A stretch of 64,000 nucleotides of DNA from Cavia porcellus (taxonomy: Eukaryota > Chordata > Mammalia > Rodentia > Caviidae): assembly GCF_034190915.1 (NCBI RefSeq), contig NW_026947485.1:50265019-50329018 (forward strand), written 5' to 3'. The notes below the pieces were generated by a model, which was not told where the DNA came from, searched no databases, and saw only the letters and a list, made by a program, of their open reading frames with translations. How positions within the stretch are numbered: the first letter of the stretch is position 1; every line of letters begins with the position of its first letter. Shown piece by piece: positions 31,832 to 42,748 of the stretch. Made by a program: the position numbers and the translations under genes.

Positions 31832-33280
31832 CTATACACTAGTCACAAACTCACTGAGAAAGAAATTATGAAATCAAATAGTGCCAAGAATAATTAAATA
31901 CTTAGGAATTAACCTCACTAAGGAGGTAAAAGACCTCTACAACAAACACATAGCATGCTGAAAAGTGAAACCAAAGAGGGCATTATAAAATGGGACGATA
32001 ACCTCTATTCAGGAACAGAAACCACATTGTCAAAATAGTCCTACTGGCAAAATTGATACACAGATTTAATGGACTCCCAATCAAAATTCCAGTAGTGTTC
32101 TTTACAGAACTGGAGAAAACAATCTAAAATTCATGTGAAACCTGAAGAGACCCAGAATGGTAAAAGCAGTCGTAGATAAAAGGAGCAAATCAGGAAGCAT
32201 CACAGTCCCAGACTTCAAGTTATAATACAAAGCTACAGTGACACGTGTTTAAATATCATGTTGTTTCTCCTGTATGAGAAAGCCAAAGGATAAAATAGAA
32301 GATAGATATTGGGAAGTAGGAAGAAAATGTTCCAATGGGAATTGAGTGAGGGGAAGGAAAGGCAGGGAATAGGGAAAAAACAAAGAATGAAAGCAAAACA
32401 ATAGGAACAAAGTCTTGTAAATGGGGATGGGAAGAAGGATTGAAGGAGAGAGAGGGGAATGGGAAAAATTAATTAAAATATATTATGTGCTGGTACAAAT
32501 TCCCTATAATGAATGTGGTTACTATGTATGTAAAAATGTGCAATATTTTTAAATTTTTAAATAATAATAAAACAAAAATAAAACTGTAAGATTGGCTTAC
32601 AATGGTCAGCCACAGAGTTGGATGAAGAAATGTGCAGAGGGTATCTGCAGACTGGAGGCTGAATGGTTCAGTTCAAGGTTTGGAGCTCACTGCAGTGTTC
32701 CATGCCAGTGTGAATCAGGAGGCCAGTGTGTCTGTGACAGAGGCTGAAGAGTCCACTCTAGAAAGATGAAGGGGCCAAGGCAGAAGCTGGAGTCTATGCT
32801 TGAAACCAGGAGATGACATCCAATCTGAAGGCAAAGATTGGAGCTCCTTGGAAGAAGAGAAGCTAGTCTGGCCTTCCTCATTTTATTTTTTATACCATCC
32901 AGACAATGAACTACCCTCATGTGGATCCTCTGCACCCAACCCACTTTAGGGAAGGTCTCTACCCTAGGGTACTGAATTGCTGAGCCAACTTAGTTAAGTT
33001 TCAAAACTTTTCAAGTTGACACAGTCAATCCATCACTACAGTCCACCCCTTGTGAAATTGGCAACCAGACACATTTCTTTAAACCTGTCTCCAAATACAA
33101 AGATATGCTTATAATTACACCTAACATATTACAACTACCCTGCACACAGAGACACACTAATTTCCCTCACCAGAATAGAAGGTAATTTTTCTTTGGGTGA
33201 TACTTACTCTTATCATTTCATAACTTGAACATTACGCACAGGTTTAACAGTTCTTAAAGACAAGTATTAAGTCTATCAAC

Positions 33281-33305
33281 ATTATATTATATTATATTAT
33301 ATTAG
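33281..33305 (+). repeat. (ATATT)n short tandem repeat
   Basis: About five ATATT units inside the MaLR internal region. The homologous place in the other provirus (near 12853) has a single unimproved TATACTACATTAG text, so the expansion occurred in this copy. Confidence 0.8.
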
Positions 33306-33373
33306 AACCATATTAGAGGAGAAATAGTACAATTAAAATCTTCTTTTCTGTAGCTGACCACAAGATCATAGCT

Positions 33374-33463
33374 GTTTTTTGTTTGTTTTTGATACCAGGG
33401 ATCAATCTCATAACCTAGTGCTTGCAGGCAGGCACTTAGGCCGCTGAGCTAAATCCCCGGCCT
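33374..33463 (-). mobile_element. ID-type SINE inside the MaLR provirus
   Basis: On the minus strand: GGGGATTTAGCTCAGCGGCC, GCCTGCCTGCAAGC-like region, B-box-like GAGATTGATCC and an A-rich tail with TTTTTG-type interruptions. Same subfamily as the copies at 3561 and 7277 but more diverged. Confidence 0.75.
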
Positions 33464-34732
33464 ACAGCTAAGTTATCCTTTGTTTCATCCTTGTGATCCA
33501 CAGCTCTGCTGGAGCCTTATCTCTGGCCAAATGCTTCAAGTCACTGTGCTGTCTCTTTCCTCTTAATTCTGAATATAGATAAGGTCAAAAGCCTTCAACA
33601 ATAATATGCCACCACCTCAACAGTAGATTTCATTGAAATTTTTCTGTCACCCAGGCAATATTTCAAACATAAGAAAACTTCCTGCCAAAACATGACATAT
33701 ACCATCAACCAATGTATTCCTTTTCAACAGAAACCTCCCAAGCCTCATTTTAACTGGTAGCATTTCCATCAGTACTCTGATTTTCCAGACTCCAATCAGT
33801 CTCCCATATAGTTTACTGCATACAAAGGCTGACTCTTCAGCCTGTCTCTCAAAACCTTTCCAAATTAATTTCCAAAGCTTTTAAGCCACATAGCCAGGCA
33901 ACATCACAGCAATGACCCCACTCTCCTAGTATCAATTTTATTATAGTTAAGTTTACAGGGGAATGAATTTAATACAGGACACATAATTTATAGGGTTATT
34001 GCATAATATTTACCCAAAGAGTCATATGCAAAAGGATGTGGGAGATCTGTCCACACACTAAAGACCCAAAGATCCCAGCTGAGGGCCCAAATCGCACAGC
34101 AGTGTCCTGAATGAGTCTCACTGAAGACCTAAAACCTATGGCAATATCCTCAGAGAGTCCAGTTGGAGGCCTAGAGCCCATGAAAACATCTCATCCAAAT
34201 CTGTATCAAGGATCTGCACCGGGAAGGCCCACAGGTCAGTGGTGGAAGCAAGCAAGTCTGTACCAGCAGGCAAAGGAATCTGCACTGGAGCCAGAAAGTG
34301 ATGCTCAAAGACCAGAGCTCCTCCAAAGAGAACCACCACCATTCTCAGAGATAGTGAGGACCTGAGGTCTTATGATGAGAACTGAGTTCATATGAGGAAA
34401 GTCAGTGTGACAAGCTTCTCCATGACAATCAACAGCACACCATCTTCACCTCTAGATCTCTTTTTGGCAACAATCTTCAGGTGGGCCTTTTACTCCCAGC
34501 ACCATGCTGACTCAGTTCATCTGGGTGTTACAAGCTGACCATTAAATCCACTGCACCCTTCAAGACCGAGGACACCAAGCAAGGGTAGTTATAGGGACTG
34601 TGTCTAGGAGTCTCCAATCATCCCCTAATCTTATAATCACTGTAGATTCAAGCAGAGCCTCACAGGATAAAGTATGCCCCAAGCAAAAACAATTAATTCA
34701 TGGGAACAAATACATCTACATTTTTCCATAAG

Positions 34733-34925
34733 AGACATGGTGGTGCAAATCTGTAGTCCCAGAACTTTAGGGTCTGGGGCAGAAAGACCACAACTCTGAG
34801 TCCAGCCTGGGGAAATTTAGGGATTCATGAAGATCTGTTCATGTACATGCACACACAGGCTTGGTATATGTTCAACCTGAAGGCTGTGAATTCAGTCTCC
34901 TGTACAAATAGCAACAACAACCAAA
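34733..34925 (+). mobile_element. B1-dID composite SINE
   Basis: A B1 left part (ATGGTGGTGCAAATCTGTAG, CCCAGAACTTTAGG, GAGTCCAGCCTGGGG) is followed by an ID-like right part (AGGCTTGGTATATGTTCAAC, GAATTCAGTCTCCTGTAC) and an A-rich tail. Diverged. No clear TSD. Confidence 0.6.
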
Positions 34926-35435
34926 GATTTCTCCAGAGCTATGAAACCAGGACTGAGACAGTGATCAGCCAACCCTGGTCCATCCACTACCCACAGTACT
35001 GCTCTATTCTTCTTTTCATGGGTCAGTCTGGTCCCTTTATCAGGATATTCTTCCTCTAGAAACTATACAAGCTGGAGCCCTTTGTCAATGTCTTTGTTAC
35101 TTTCTAATTAAAACTGCTGCCTGCAAATTCATGCTTTCACTTTAGTTTTAATTCCCATCATCACTGAAGCAAGTGCCATGCTAGGCAGCCACATAGTGAG
35201 AACAGATTCCCTGTGTCATAACATAGTAAGGAAAATTCAAGGGGAGTTTGGATTATATGTATGCTGTGGCTTTTGTGCCTGCTATCTGGTAAATTGTGGC
35301 TCCACTGGGTTTGAACCACCCTAAAATAATGTGCTATCTTCTAAGAAGTCAGATGCATAACCCAGCCCCCTCAGAAATCCCCATGGCACTCACATTCAGA
35401 GAGTGGCAGATTCTCATTCTTATGCAAGTCAAATC
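34926..35435. other. unannotated stretch
   Basis: No coding frame or named repeat recognised between the B1-dID SINE and the large L1. Confidence 0.35.
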
Positions 35436-35480
35436 AAAATTTTCAACAGAAAGATAAAGATTCAACAGTAGAAAGATAAT

Positions 35481-36284
35481 ATGTCAATGATAAACCAACA
35501 TATAACAGTTATAACCATTAATGTAAATGGTCTCAATGCACCAATTAAAAGAAACAGACTGGCAGAATGGATCAAGAAACAACATCCAACCATATGCTGT
35601 CTACAAGAAACCCATCTAACCCAAAAGGATACTCACAGACTGAAAGTCAAAGGATGGAAAACAATACTTTATGCAACAGGAGCCCCCCAAAAAGCAGGGG
35701 TAGCTATTCTGATGGCAGACAATGTGAACTTCAAGCCAGTAATGATCAGAAGAGATAAAGAAGGTCATTACATACTGGTTAGGGGAAAACTTCAAGAGGA
35801 AGAGATAGCAATCTTAAATATATATGCACCAAATTCCAGAGTACCCAGTTATATAAAGCAAGTATTAACAGAAATGAAAAACCAAATTAGCAGTAACACA
35901 ATTATAACAGGAGACCTTAACACACCATTGATACCAAGGGACAGATCAACCAGACAGAAAATCAGCAAAGAAATAACAAAACTGAATCACACATGTGAAC
36001 AAATGGACTTGATAGACATATACAGAATGTTCCACCCAACAACATCAGAATACACATTCTTCTCAGCAGTACATGGGAAATTCACTAAAATAAATCATAT
36101 ATTAACCCACAGAACATATTTAAATAAATGCAAAAGAGTTGAAATTATCCCATGTATGTTATCGGATCATAGCACTATGAAATTAGAAATTAATGATAAA
36201 AGATACAGCAAAAATCCCACAAAAACATGTAAACAGAATAACACACTCTTCAGTAATCAGTGGGTCACAGGGGAAATTAAATAA
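35481..36284 (+). pseudogene. L1 ORF2 endonuclease domain
   Basis: The frame encodes an APE-type endonuclease with its main motifs in place: TINVNGLNAP near residue 13, CCLQETHL near 40, ITGDLNTPL near 142, and MLSDHSTM near 230. These carry the Asn, Glu, Asp/Asn and Asp-His residues of the active site. The domain nicks target DNA at T-rich sites to prime reverse transcription. A stop at 36282-36284 ends the frame after VTGEIK, so ORF2 is not continuous. Confidence 0.85.
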
Positions 36285-36430
36285 GAAATTAAGCAATACC
36301 TAAAGCAAACGAAAATACAAGTAAAACTTACCAGAATCTGTGGGATGCAATGAAAGTTGTCCTCAGAGGGAAGTTTATTGCACTGAGTTCCCACATCAAG
36401 AAAACAGAATGAATACAAATAAATAACCTG

Positions 36431-38477
36431 ATGCTACACCTCAAACAGCTAGAAAAAGAAGAGCAAGTCAAGCCCAAAGCCAAAAGAAGGGAGGAATTTA
36501 TAAAAATCAGAGCAGAAATTAATGCAATCGAGACTAAGAAAACAATCCAAAGAATCAATGAATCAAGGAGTTGGTTCTTTGAAAGAATAAATAAAATTGA
36601 TAAGCCCCTAGCCAACATAATTGAAAAAAGGGAAGAAAAAGCTCAAATTCATGCAATAAGAAATGAAAAAGGCGAAATCACTACAGACTCTGTAGAAATA
36701 CAGAAGATCATCAGCACCTATTTTGAAAACCTCTACTCTGATAGGTTTGATACCACAGAAGAAATACATAGATTCCTAGAAACATATGAAGTATCAAAGC
36801 TAGGGCAAGAAGATGTAAAACTGTTGAATAACCCAATATCTATTAATGAAATCAATAACGTAATTAAGTCCTTACCTATAAAGAAGAGCCCAGGCCCAGA
36901 CGGATTCACTGCGGAATTCTACAAGAAATACAAAGAAGACTTACTGCCGACATTCCTCAAACTCTTCAGTGAAACTGAAAGGGAAGCAATCCTTCCTAAG
37001 TCATTCCTGGAAGCAAATATTTACTCTACTACCAAAACCTGAGAAAGACCTAACTAAAAAAGAGGCCAATCTCCCTAATGAACACAGATGCAAAAATCCT
37101 CAATAAAATATTGGCAAATAGGATGCAGCAAATCATCAAGAAGATTATACACCAAAAAGTTATAAGAACTGTGGGAGTAACAAAGCCCAAAAAGTGTAAT
37201 TGTTATTGTAAAAAAGAGAGGAAAAGAAAGTGGTCTAAAGGGTATAACTGCATGTATATTTAAGTGTGTAGGATGGAGAACCATATTACTGAGTTTTTGT
37301 TGGATTATTGAACAGAACTGTCTGCAATCTCACTGTATAAATGTCTACTTTGTATGCTTTAATTTTGTAATTTGGACAACTGTTTCTAAGATGACAATAT
37401 GTAATCTATTAACTAGTGATTTGTTACTGTATATTTTTTCTTGAAATTCTGTATTACTTGTACCCTTTTACTGCTTTGGTTTTTTTTTTTCTCTTTAAAT
37501 AAAAAAAAGAAGATTATACACCATGACCAAGTGGGATTCATCCCAGGAATGCAGGGACGGTTCAACATATGTAAATCAATAAATGTAATCCACTGTATCA
37601 ATAAAGCCAAAAGTAAGAATCACATGTTCATTTCTATAGATGCAGAAAAAGCTTTTGATAAGGTCCAACAGTCATTTATGATAAGAACCTTACAGAAAAT
37701 TGGAATAGGTGGTCTTTACCTCAATATAATAAAGGCCATCTATGACAAACCAATAGCCAGTATCATATTAAATGGCCAAAAATTGAAGGCCTTTATCTTA
37801 AAATCAGGCACAAGACAAGGATGTCCCTTATCACCACTCCTATTTAATATAGTACTGGAAATACTAGCCAGAGCAATTGGACAAGAGAGAGAAATAAAAG
37901 GGGTAAAGATAGGAAGAGAAGAAGTTAAATTATCATTATTTGTGGATGACATGATACTTTACATAGAAGACCCCCAAATCTCCATTGAACGACTCCTAGA
38001 TATAATAAATAAATTCAGCAATGTACCTGGATACAAAATCAATACTCAAAAATCAATAACATTCCTATACGCTAACAACAAAATCACAGAGAGAGAAATG
38101 AGAAGCCACTCCCTTCACACTAGCAACCAAAAAAAATGAAATATTTAGGAATTACTCTCATGAAAGAAGTGAAAGACTTGTACAAGGAAAATTATAATAC
38201 ACTGAAAAAAGAAATTGAAGAGGATCTCAGAAAGTGGAAAGGCATCCCTTGCTCATGGATAGGAAGAACAAACATTGTGAAAATGGCCATTCTCCCAAAA
38301 CTGCTATACAGATCCAATGCAATCCCAATAAAAATAACACCAACATACCTTATGGATCTAGAGAAACCACTCTTCAAATTCATCTGGAACCAGAAGAAAC
38401 CTAGAATAGCAAAGACTATTCTAAGCAGCAAAGGCAAGGCAGGAGGCATCACAATCCCTGACTTGAAGTTATACTAA
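36431..38477 (+). pseudogene. L1 ORF2 reverse transcriptase region, split by nested L1
   Basis: A frame at 36431-37042 carries the Z/RT start (KKSPGPDGFTAEFYKKY). After the nested insertion, 37441-38139 carries [31 protein letters not shown] and the palm motif [13 protein letters not shown]. The last has FVDD where L1 typically has FADD; the two catalytic Asp residues are kept. 38136-38477 continues with [16 protein letters not shown] and [12 protein letters not shown]. Frameshifts and the nested insert inactivate it. Role in family: target-primed reverse transcription. Confidence 0.85.
37155..37506 (+). mobile_element. Nested truncated L1/HAL1 3' end with 17-bp TSD
   Basis: A perfect 17-bp TSD, aagaagattatacacca, lies at 37138-37154 and 37507-37523. 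The 352-bp insert matches the 3' UTR of the half-LINE (ATAACTGCATGTATATTTAA, ACTAGTGATTTGTTACTG) and ends TTTAAATAAAAAA. Removing it restores continuity of the host ORF2 text, so it post-dates the 4.8-kb L1. Confidence 0.9.
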
Positions 38478-39667
38478 CTACAAAGCAACAGTAGTAAAAT
38501 CAACATGGTACTGGAATCAAAACAGAGCCTAAGATTAATGGAATACATTAGAAGATACAACCACAACTACGAACACACTCAACCACCTTATTTTTGATAA
38601 AGGGGTCAAACATGTTCACTGGAAGCACAACAGCATCTTTAATAAATGGTGTTGGAAAACTTGGCTCTCCACATGCTGAAAACTAAAACTAGACCCATGC
38701 CTATCACCATGTACTAAATTAAAATCTAAATGGATCAAAGATCTGAATATTAAAACAGAAACACTAAATCTATTGGAAGAGAAATTGGGTAAAAACCTTG
38801 AAGACATAGGGTAGGTAGAGAATTCATGAACAGGAATCAAACTGCACGGGAAATACTTACCAGAATCAATAACTGGGATCACGTCTTTTTAAAAAGTTTC
38901 TGCACGTCAAAAGAAATCTCCAGCCTAGTGAAAAGAAAACCCACAAACTGAGAAAAAATCTTAGTGAACTCTCCCTCAGAGAAAGGACTTCTGTCTAAAA
39001 CATATAAAGAATTAAAAAAAATCAGACCCCCAAAATTCAAAGATCCAATCCGAAAATGGGCATCTGAGATGAATACAGAGTTCTCAGATGAAGAAATACA
39101 AATGGCAAATAAATAATACAAAATGTTCATCATCATTACTCATTAGAGAAATGCAAATTAAAACCACACTGAGATTTATCTCACTCCTGAAAGAATGGAT
39201 AAGATCAAGAAAACTACCAACAACAAATGCTGGAGAGGCTATGGGGGAAAAGGAACTCTCCTGCACTGTTGGTGAGAGTGTAGACTGGTGCAACCATTGT
39301 GGAGGTCAGTCTGCAGATTTCTAAAAAAGCTGGGATTGGAATTCCCATTTGTTCCAGCTATTCCACTTGTAGGCATATTCCCAGAAAAACTGAAAATTCA
39401 TACCACAGTGATATATGTGCACCCATGTTTATAGCCGCACAGTTTGTGATAGCCAGATCTTGGAAACAACCCAAGTGTCCATCAACTGAGGAAAGGCTTC
39501 AAAAATTGTGGTATTTTTATACAATGGAATACTACTCAGCTATAAAGAATGATCACATTGAGATATTTATCAATAAATGGGTGCAGCTTGAGACCATACT
39601 CATAACTGAAATAAATCAAACTCACATGTATAAATACCGAATAGTTTCCCTAGTTAAGAAATGGTAA
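38478..39667 (+). pseudogene. L1 ORF2 C-terminal region
   Basis: Broken frames continue the L1 C terminus: GGTACTGGAATCAAAACAGA, GATAAAGGGGTCAAACATGT, TCTGAGATGAATACAGAGTT and the cysteine-rich end region. The last open piece (39299-39667) contains FYTMEYYSAIKNDHIEIFIN and stops at 39665-39667, which I take as the ORF2 end. Confidence 0.75.
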
Positions 39668-40277
39668 GAATACATGAAAGTATGCAGTAAACATGATTCC
39701 CCATTATATTGCTTTGAAGCTTTATAATGTTTTCATTAATTGGAATGTTCTATTTTGGTTGTTTGATTTTATTGTCTGTGATGGTATGAATAGTTATTTT
39801 GAAGAAAATAAGACAATATAATAGTTAGTGGTGATATCATCTTATTTTGAAGTCCCATGAAGCTTTTGTTCTTCTGTCTCCATTGGTTTATCATGTTGTA
39901 TCTTACTGGATTTTATTATATGTCATAGTATAAACAAAATTGTTTATAGACAAGGAGATAATATAGAAACTATTGTTAGTTTTCTGTTAGTTGGTTCTAA
40001 ATACCCTGTAATACTTTCATTCTCTTGAATGGTTTTACAATGTCATGCTGTGTTTGATGCTATGATATATGAAGTTATATTCAAATATTTCAAGGAAAGA
40101 GACACTACGGTAGCTACTGTTATGTCGGGTTATCTTGTGGTGAAACACTATGTTGCTTAAATTGTTTTGTTCTGACCTGTGTTATTATGTTGTTATGCCC
40201 TCTTTTATCTTAATCTCCTTCTTTTATTTTTTTAATAAAAAAATGCTCCATTTCTCCTAACCTAAAAAAAAATTTCA

Positions 40278-40586
40278 ATGTTGTAGGCAAGCAGAGGTCT
40301 TTCTTTCTCTAGCTCCTGTATCTTACAAGATGCCATAGCAAACTGGTGCTGAGTTCCCTTCTGCTGTCAACCCTTGACCATTAGTAAAACTCTGCTGCAT
40401 CAATTGAAAATGCCTGTGAGAAGCCATTCAACTAGATAACCAGAAACACTGATTAAATAAAGCAAAACCCACTGGTGGTAGGGGGCTACCACACCCTCCA
40501 CTTCATCCCTGGTCCTCCGTCCTGCTGGCGTGTCTCCAGCTATTGCCCCCTCAGACTGCCCTGGTGGGAGAAAACTGTCCTAAACA
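40278..40586. other. unannotated stretch
   Basis: No recognised repeat or exon between the L1 end and the following short hAT fragment. Confidence 0.35.
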
Positions 40587-40666
40587 GTGTTGGTGAACCT
40601 TTTAGCACTTTCAATGACACAACAGCCTGCTACAGCTCACGTGCTTTAGATTCACCATCACTATCT
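40587..40666 (+). mobile_element. Short hAT MITE
   Basis: It starts CAGTGTTGGTGAACCTTTTA and ends TTTAGATTCACCATCACTA, forming inverted repeats. It belongs to the same end-type as the element at 31616. Flanks TCCTAAA and TCTTAGA are compatible with a degenerated 8-bp TSD. Confidence 0.6.
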
Positions 40667-40674
40667 TAGACTAA

Positions 40675-40775
40675 TTGAATCACATGTCTGAGATGGGCTC
40701 AGGTGCTGATCTTTTAAAAAATCTTTGCAGATCATTATGATGAAGACTAAGGGCTGAGAATCACTGATATCCACT
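40675..40775 (+). mobile_element. MER20/MER5-like hAT fragment
   Basis: CTAATTGAATCACATGTCTG, CTCAGGTGCTGATCTTTTAA and GGGCTGAGAATCACTGATAT follow the pattern of mammalian MER20-type elements ('tgaatca ... ggtgattctgatg ... gagaaccactg'). Short and diverged. Confidence 0.45.
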
Positions 40776-41404
40776 ATCCCAACAACTTCTCTTAGTCACA
40801 CAAATAACTTGAAGAGCAGGTGAAAACCGGCAGATGGGTTATAGTATCCAGTTCCTAAGGTGCACTCTGGTACTTTCTCAGTTACTTCTCAATTCTAAAT
40901 GATCAGTTGACTGATGCAGTTGAGAGATCGCTGTCTGGGGACTCCTTTGCTATTACAGCATATTGAGGAAAGGGAGGCAGAGCAGGGAGGAAGATACCAA
41001 ACTAAAAGGGAAAACATTCCAGAACTCCCAGACTTCTATTTCCACAGGCAGTATCATTATTCTGCTAGTTATCTAAGGCCCCAAACTTCAGAGTTATCTT
41101 TGAGTTCTTTTCATACAGTGTTTATGTCCAGCCATTCCCATTTATTCTGTTTTCAATATCCCACTTTCTCTTCTTTCTCCATGGCCACACCCAAGCCAAG
41201 ACCTTTGCCACCTCATTCCTCAGCTAGCGCAATTATGCTTAAGAAGATTTGCCAGAACCGCGCTCTCCTCCCTTCAGTCCCTCTTGATTATTCACTGTTT
41301 CCAAACCTCTCTAAAACAGTGTGTGCATCATACTAACATTTTCATAATCTTTACCAGTTATGGTTGCTTGAAAGATCCAAATCTGTCACCTCTCCACAAT
41401 CTAG
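40776..41404. other. unannotated stretch
   Basis: A 140-codon frame at 40914-41336 has no family signature and no splice or translation context. No repeat was recognised. Confidence 0.35.
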
Positions 41405-41482
41405 CTCACTGATAGCAAATATTTCAGCACTTTCAGTGATACAAGCAGTGGGTTGCGGCCATAGGTGTGTCACCCCTGACCT
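41405..41482 (+). mobile_element. Short hAT MITE, third copy
   Basis: Starts CACTGATAGCAAATATTTCA, contains GCACTTTCAGTGATAC as in the copy at 40587 (GCACTTTCAATGACAC), and ends near GGTGTGTCACCCCTGAC. TSD degenerate (tctagctc / cctagtcc). Confidence 0.5.
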
Positions 41483-42733
41483 AGTCCCACCTCCCTTTCT
41501 GATCTAGCCAGCAATGCTGTGAGGACAGAGCTTCTCCATCTTCATACTGGCCTTCCATTCAGTCACGCGTTGCTACTTAGATGGGCCAAGCACGTTTTCA
41601 GCACACCGTGCTTCTTGTGATGGGACGAGCCTAGACATCAGAACAGTCCTGAGTTCAGACCCCACCGTGCCTCTTCTGAGCTGCATAAGGTTGAAGATTT
41701 ACTCAAGCTTTCTGAAATATGCTTCCTTGGCTACAGGTAAGTAACAATACTGATTTCATTGCACTTGCCAAGATTAAGAAGGTGAATGAGTAAAATGATA
41801 TAAAATAAGACTCTTGGACTTGAAGGATATTGTTTTATTTTGCTTAAACGATTTTTCCATGCTTGTAGCTGTCCCTGACCCCAGGGCTGCCTGGGCTGTT
41901 ACTAAGCTGCTCTCTTATCTCCAAACCCTCCTTCTGTCCTGGTTCTGTTGCTGAGTGCCAAAATGAGGCTGTGAGCCACGTTTCTCCCTTGCCAGCTGCT
42001 CCCCGGCGGGCTATTTGCAAAGGTGCTGGAGGAGACACAGTGGTAGAAGAGGAAGGAGGACCTCCTGTCTGTAGGATTATTCATGTCCATGATATTCCAG
42101 CAACTGCAAGTTCAGTTTGTCATTCTCCCCATGTTCCAGGTCTGCCCGTTGGTGGTTCTAGGAGACACCAACCCTGGAAGGCAGTTCCAGAGACTCCAAG
42201 TTTCCACAAGCTGGGAGGTTGGCCTCTTCTCTATCCCTCCACCCCTCAGGGTGTTAGCTGCTTCCTGCCCTTCCTAACCTTGATAGGCGGAGGCTCCCTC
42301 TGTGCCTCCTTATCTGTTCTGTTGATTGGTCTCTCTTACATCACTGGTGCAGTGTGTCCTGACAGAGCCCTGCTGATACCCCTCCCAACATTTCCCCTCT
42401 TCCCAGGTGGACACATGTCCATTGCAAGAAGGACTCCTTAACCATCCAAACTGTGAGGTGACAAAACTCTCAGACTCACCACAAAGCTGGCTGGAACCCT
42501 GGAAATACACTTCTAAAAGGACTCTAGTCTTGCAGTTGAAGAAAGTGAGTTGCAGAGTTAGCATTATTAAAAGCACGACATCCCCCTTTTCTCTAGCCGC
42601 GCATCTACCATCTCCCACTTGGCCCACGCACTTAGCACTCCTCTGAGGCCCTGCTGCAGATCCATAGTTACTGCCTTGGGCTATCATTTAACTGACTGCT
42701 AATGTTTAGTGTTCCTCAGGCATCTTTCTAAAG
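41483..42733. other. unannotated GC-moderate stretch
   Basis: Relatively GC-rich sequence with overlapping frames on both strands (up to 156 codons at 41971-42441) that match no family I know. It may contain an ancient LTR at 41880-42400, but I could not identify it. No splice-flanked exon recognised. Confidence 0.35.
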
Positions 42734-42748
42734 AAACACTGCTGAGTC

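Larger units (their letters stand above)
29000..32230 (+). pseudogene. ORF2 remnant of the old L1
   Basis: Order of motifs follows L1 ORF2: endonuclease start (GATCAAAAGACACAAACTGA), QETHL-like region, then RT blocks (SPGPD-like [26 protein letters not shown] PEKSFDNVE near 30715), and after the unknown insert the NIILT / palm region (GCCAACATCATATTAACTGA). The C-terminal region has ATGGACTCCCAATCAAAATT. The catalytic palm is degenerate. Family role: endonuclease and reverse transcriptase. Dead copy. Confidence 0.65.
26390..32584 (+). mobile_element. Old, nearly full-length L1
   Basis: A GC-richer 5' UTR-like start (about 26390-26900) leads to ORF1 remnants (about 27990-28850, with AGAACTTGGAATGAAGAGTT and TGATATATCCTGCAAAACTA). 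ORF2 follows from about 29000 (AGAATGGATCAAGTAACAAA, GAAACACATTTATCCAAAAA), then reverse-transcriptase text (AATCCAGGTCCAAATGTG, AGAAAAATCCTTTGACAATG) and a C-terminal part to about 32230. A 3' UTR ends AATAATAATAAAACAAAAAT near 32584. All frames are broken by stops and shifts. It is interrupted at about 30737-31227 and 31616-31831. The 5' boundary is uncertain. Confidence 0.7.
32590..34560 (-). mobile_element. MaLR-type provirus, second copy, diverged LTRs
   Basis: On the minus strand a polypurine tract (complement GTCCACCCCTT at 33041-33051) directly precedes the 3' LTR, which lies at about 32590-33040. The internal region (33041-33945) parallels that of the 12.4-14.6 kb copy: ACAGGTTTAACAGTTCTTAA, AACATTATATTATATTAG and the CTCCTAGTATCAATTTTATT junction. 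33946-34560 shares patches such as GGAGCTCCTT/GAGCTCCTCC with the 3' LTR and is the probable 5' LTR. No gene frames remain. Boundaries at the outer ends are approximate. Confidence 0.55.
35447..40263 (+). mobile_element. 5'-truncated L1 with most of ORF2 and 3' UTR (4.8 kb)
   Basis: The insertion begins just before ORF2 (no 5' UTR or ORF1) and runs through ORF2 (35481-39667) and a ~600-bp 3' UTR to an A-rich end at about 40263. Possible target duplications are aaaattttcaa (35436-35446) and aaaatttcaa near 40268-40277, which differ by one T. A second L1 end is nested at 37155-37506. The 3' terminus (TGTTATGCCCTCTTTTATCT) matches the first 3' end in the composite insertion at 15783-16906. Confidence 0.8.

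Noticed and set aside
41971..42441. 156-codon plus-strand frame in a GC-moderate region
   Set aside because: No recognisable domain, competing frames on both strands and no translation or splicing context.
42300..42690. Opposed 79-125 codon frames as a possible exon
   Set aside because: No consensus splice pair around a conserved-looking frame; sequence content not protein-like.
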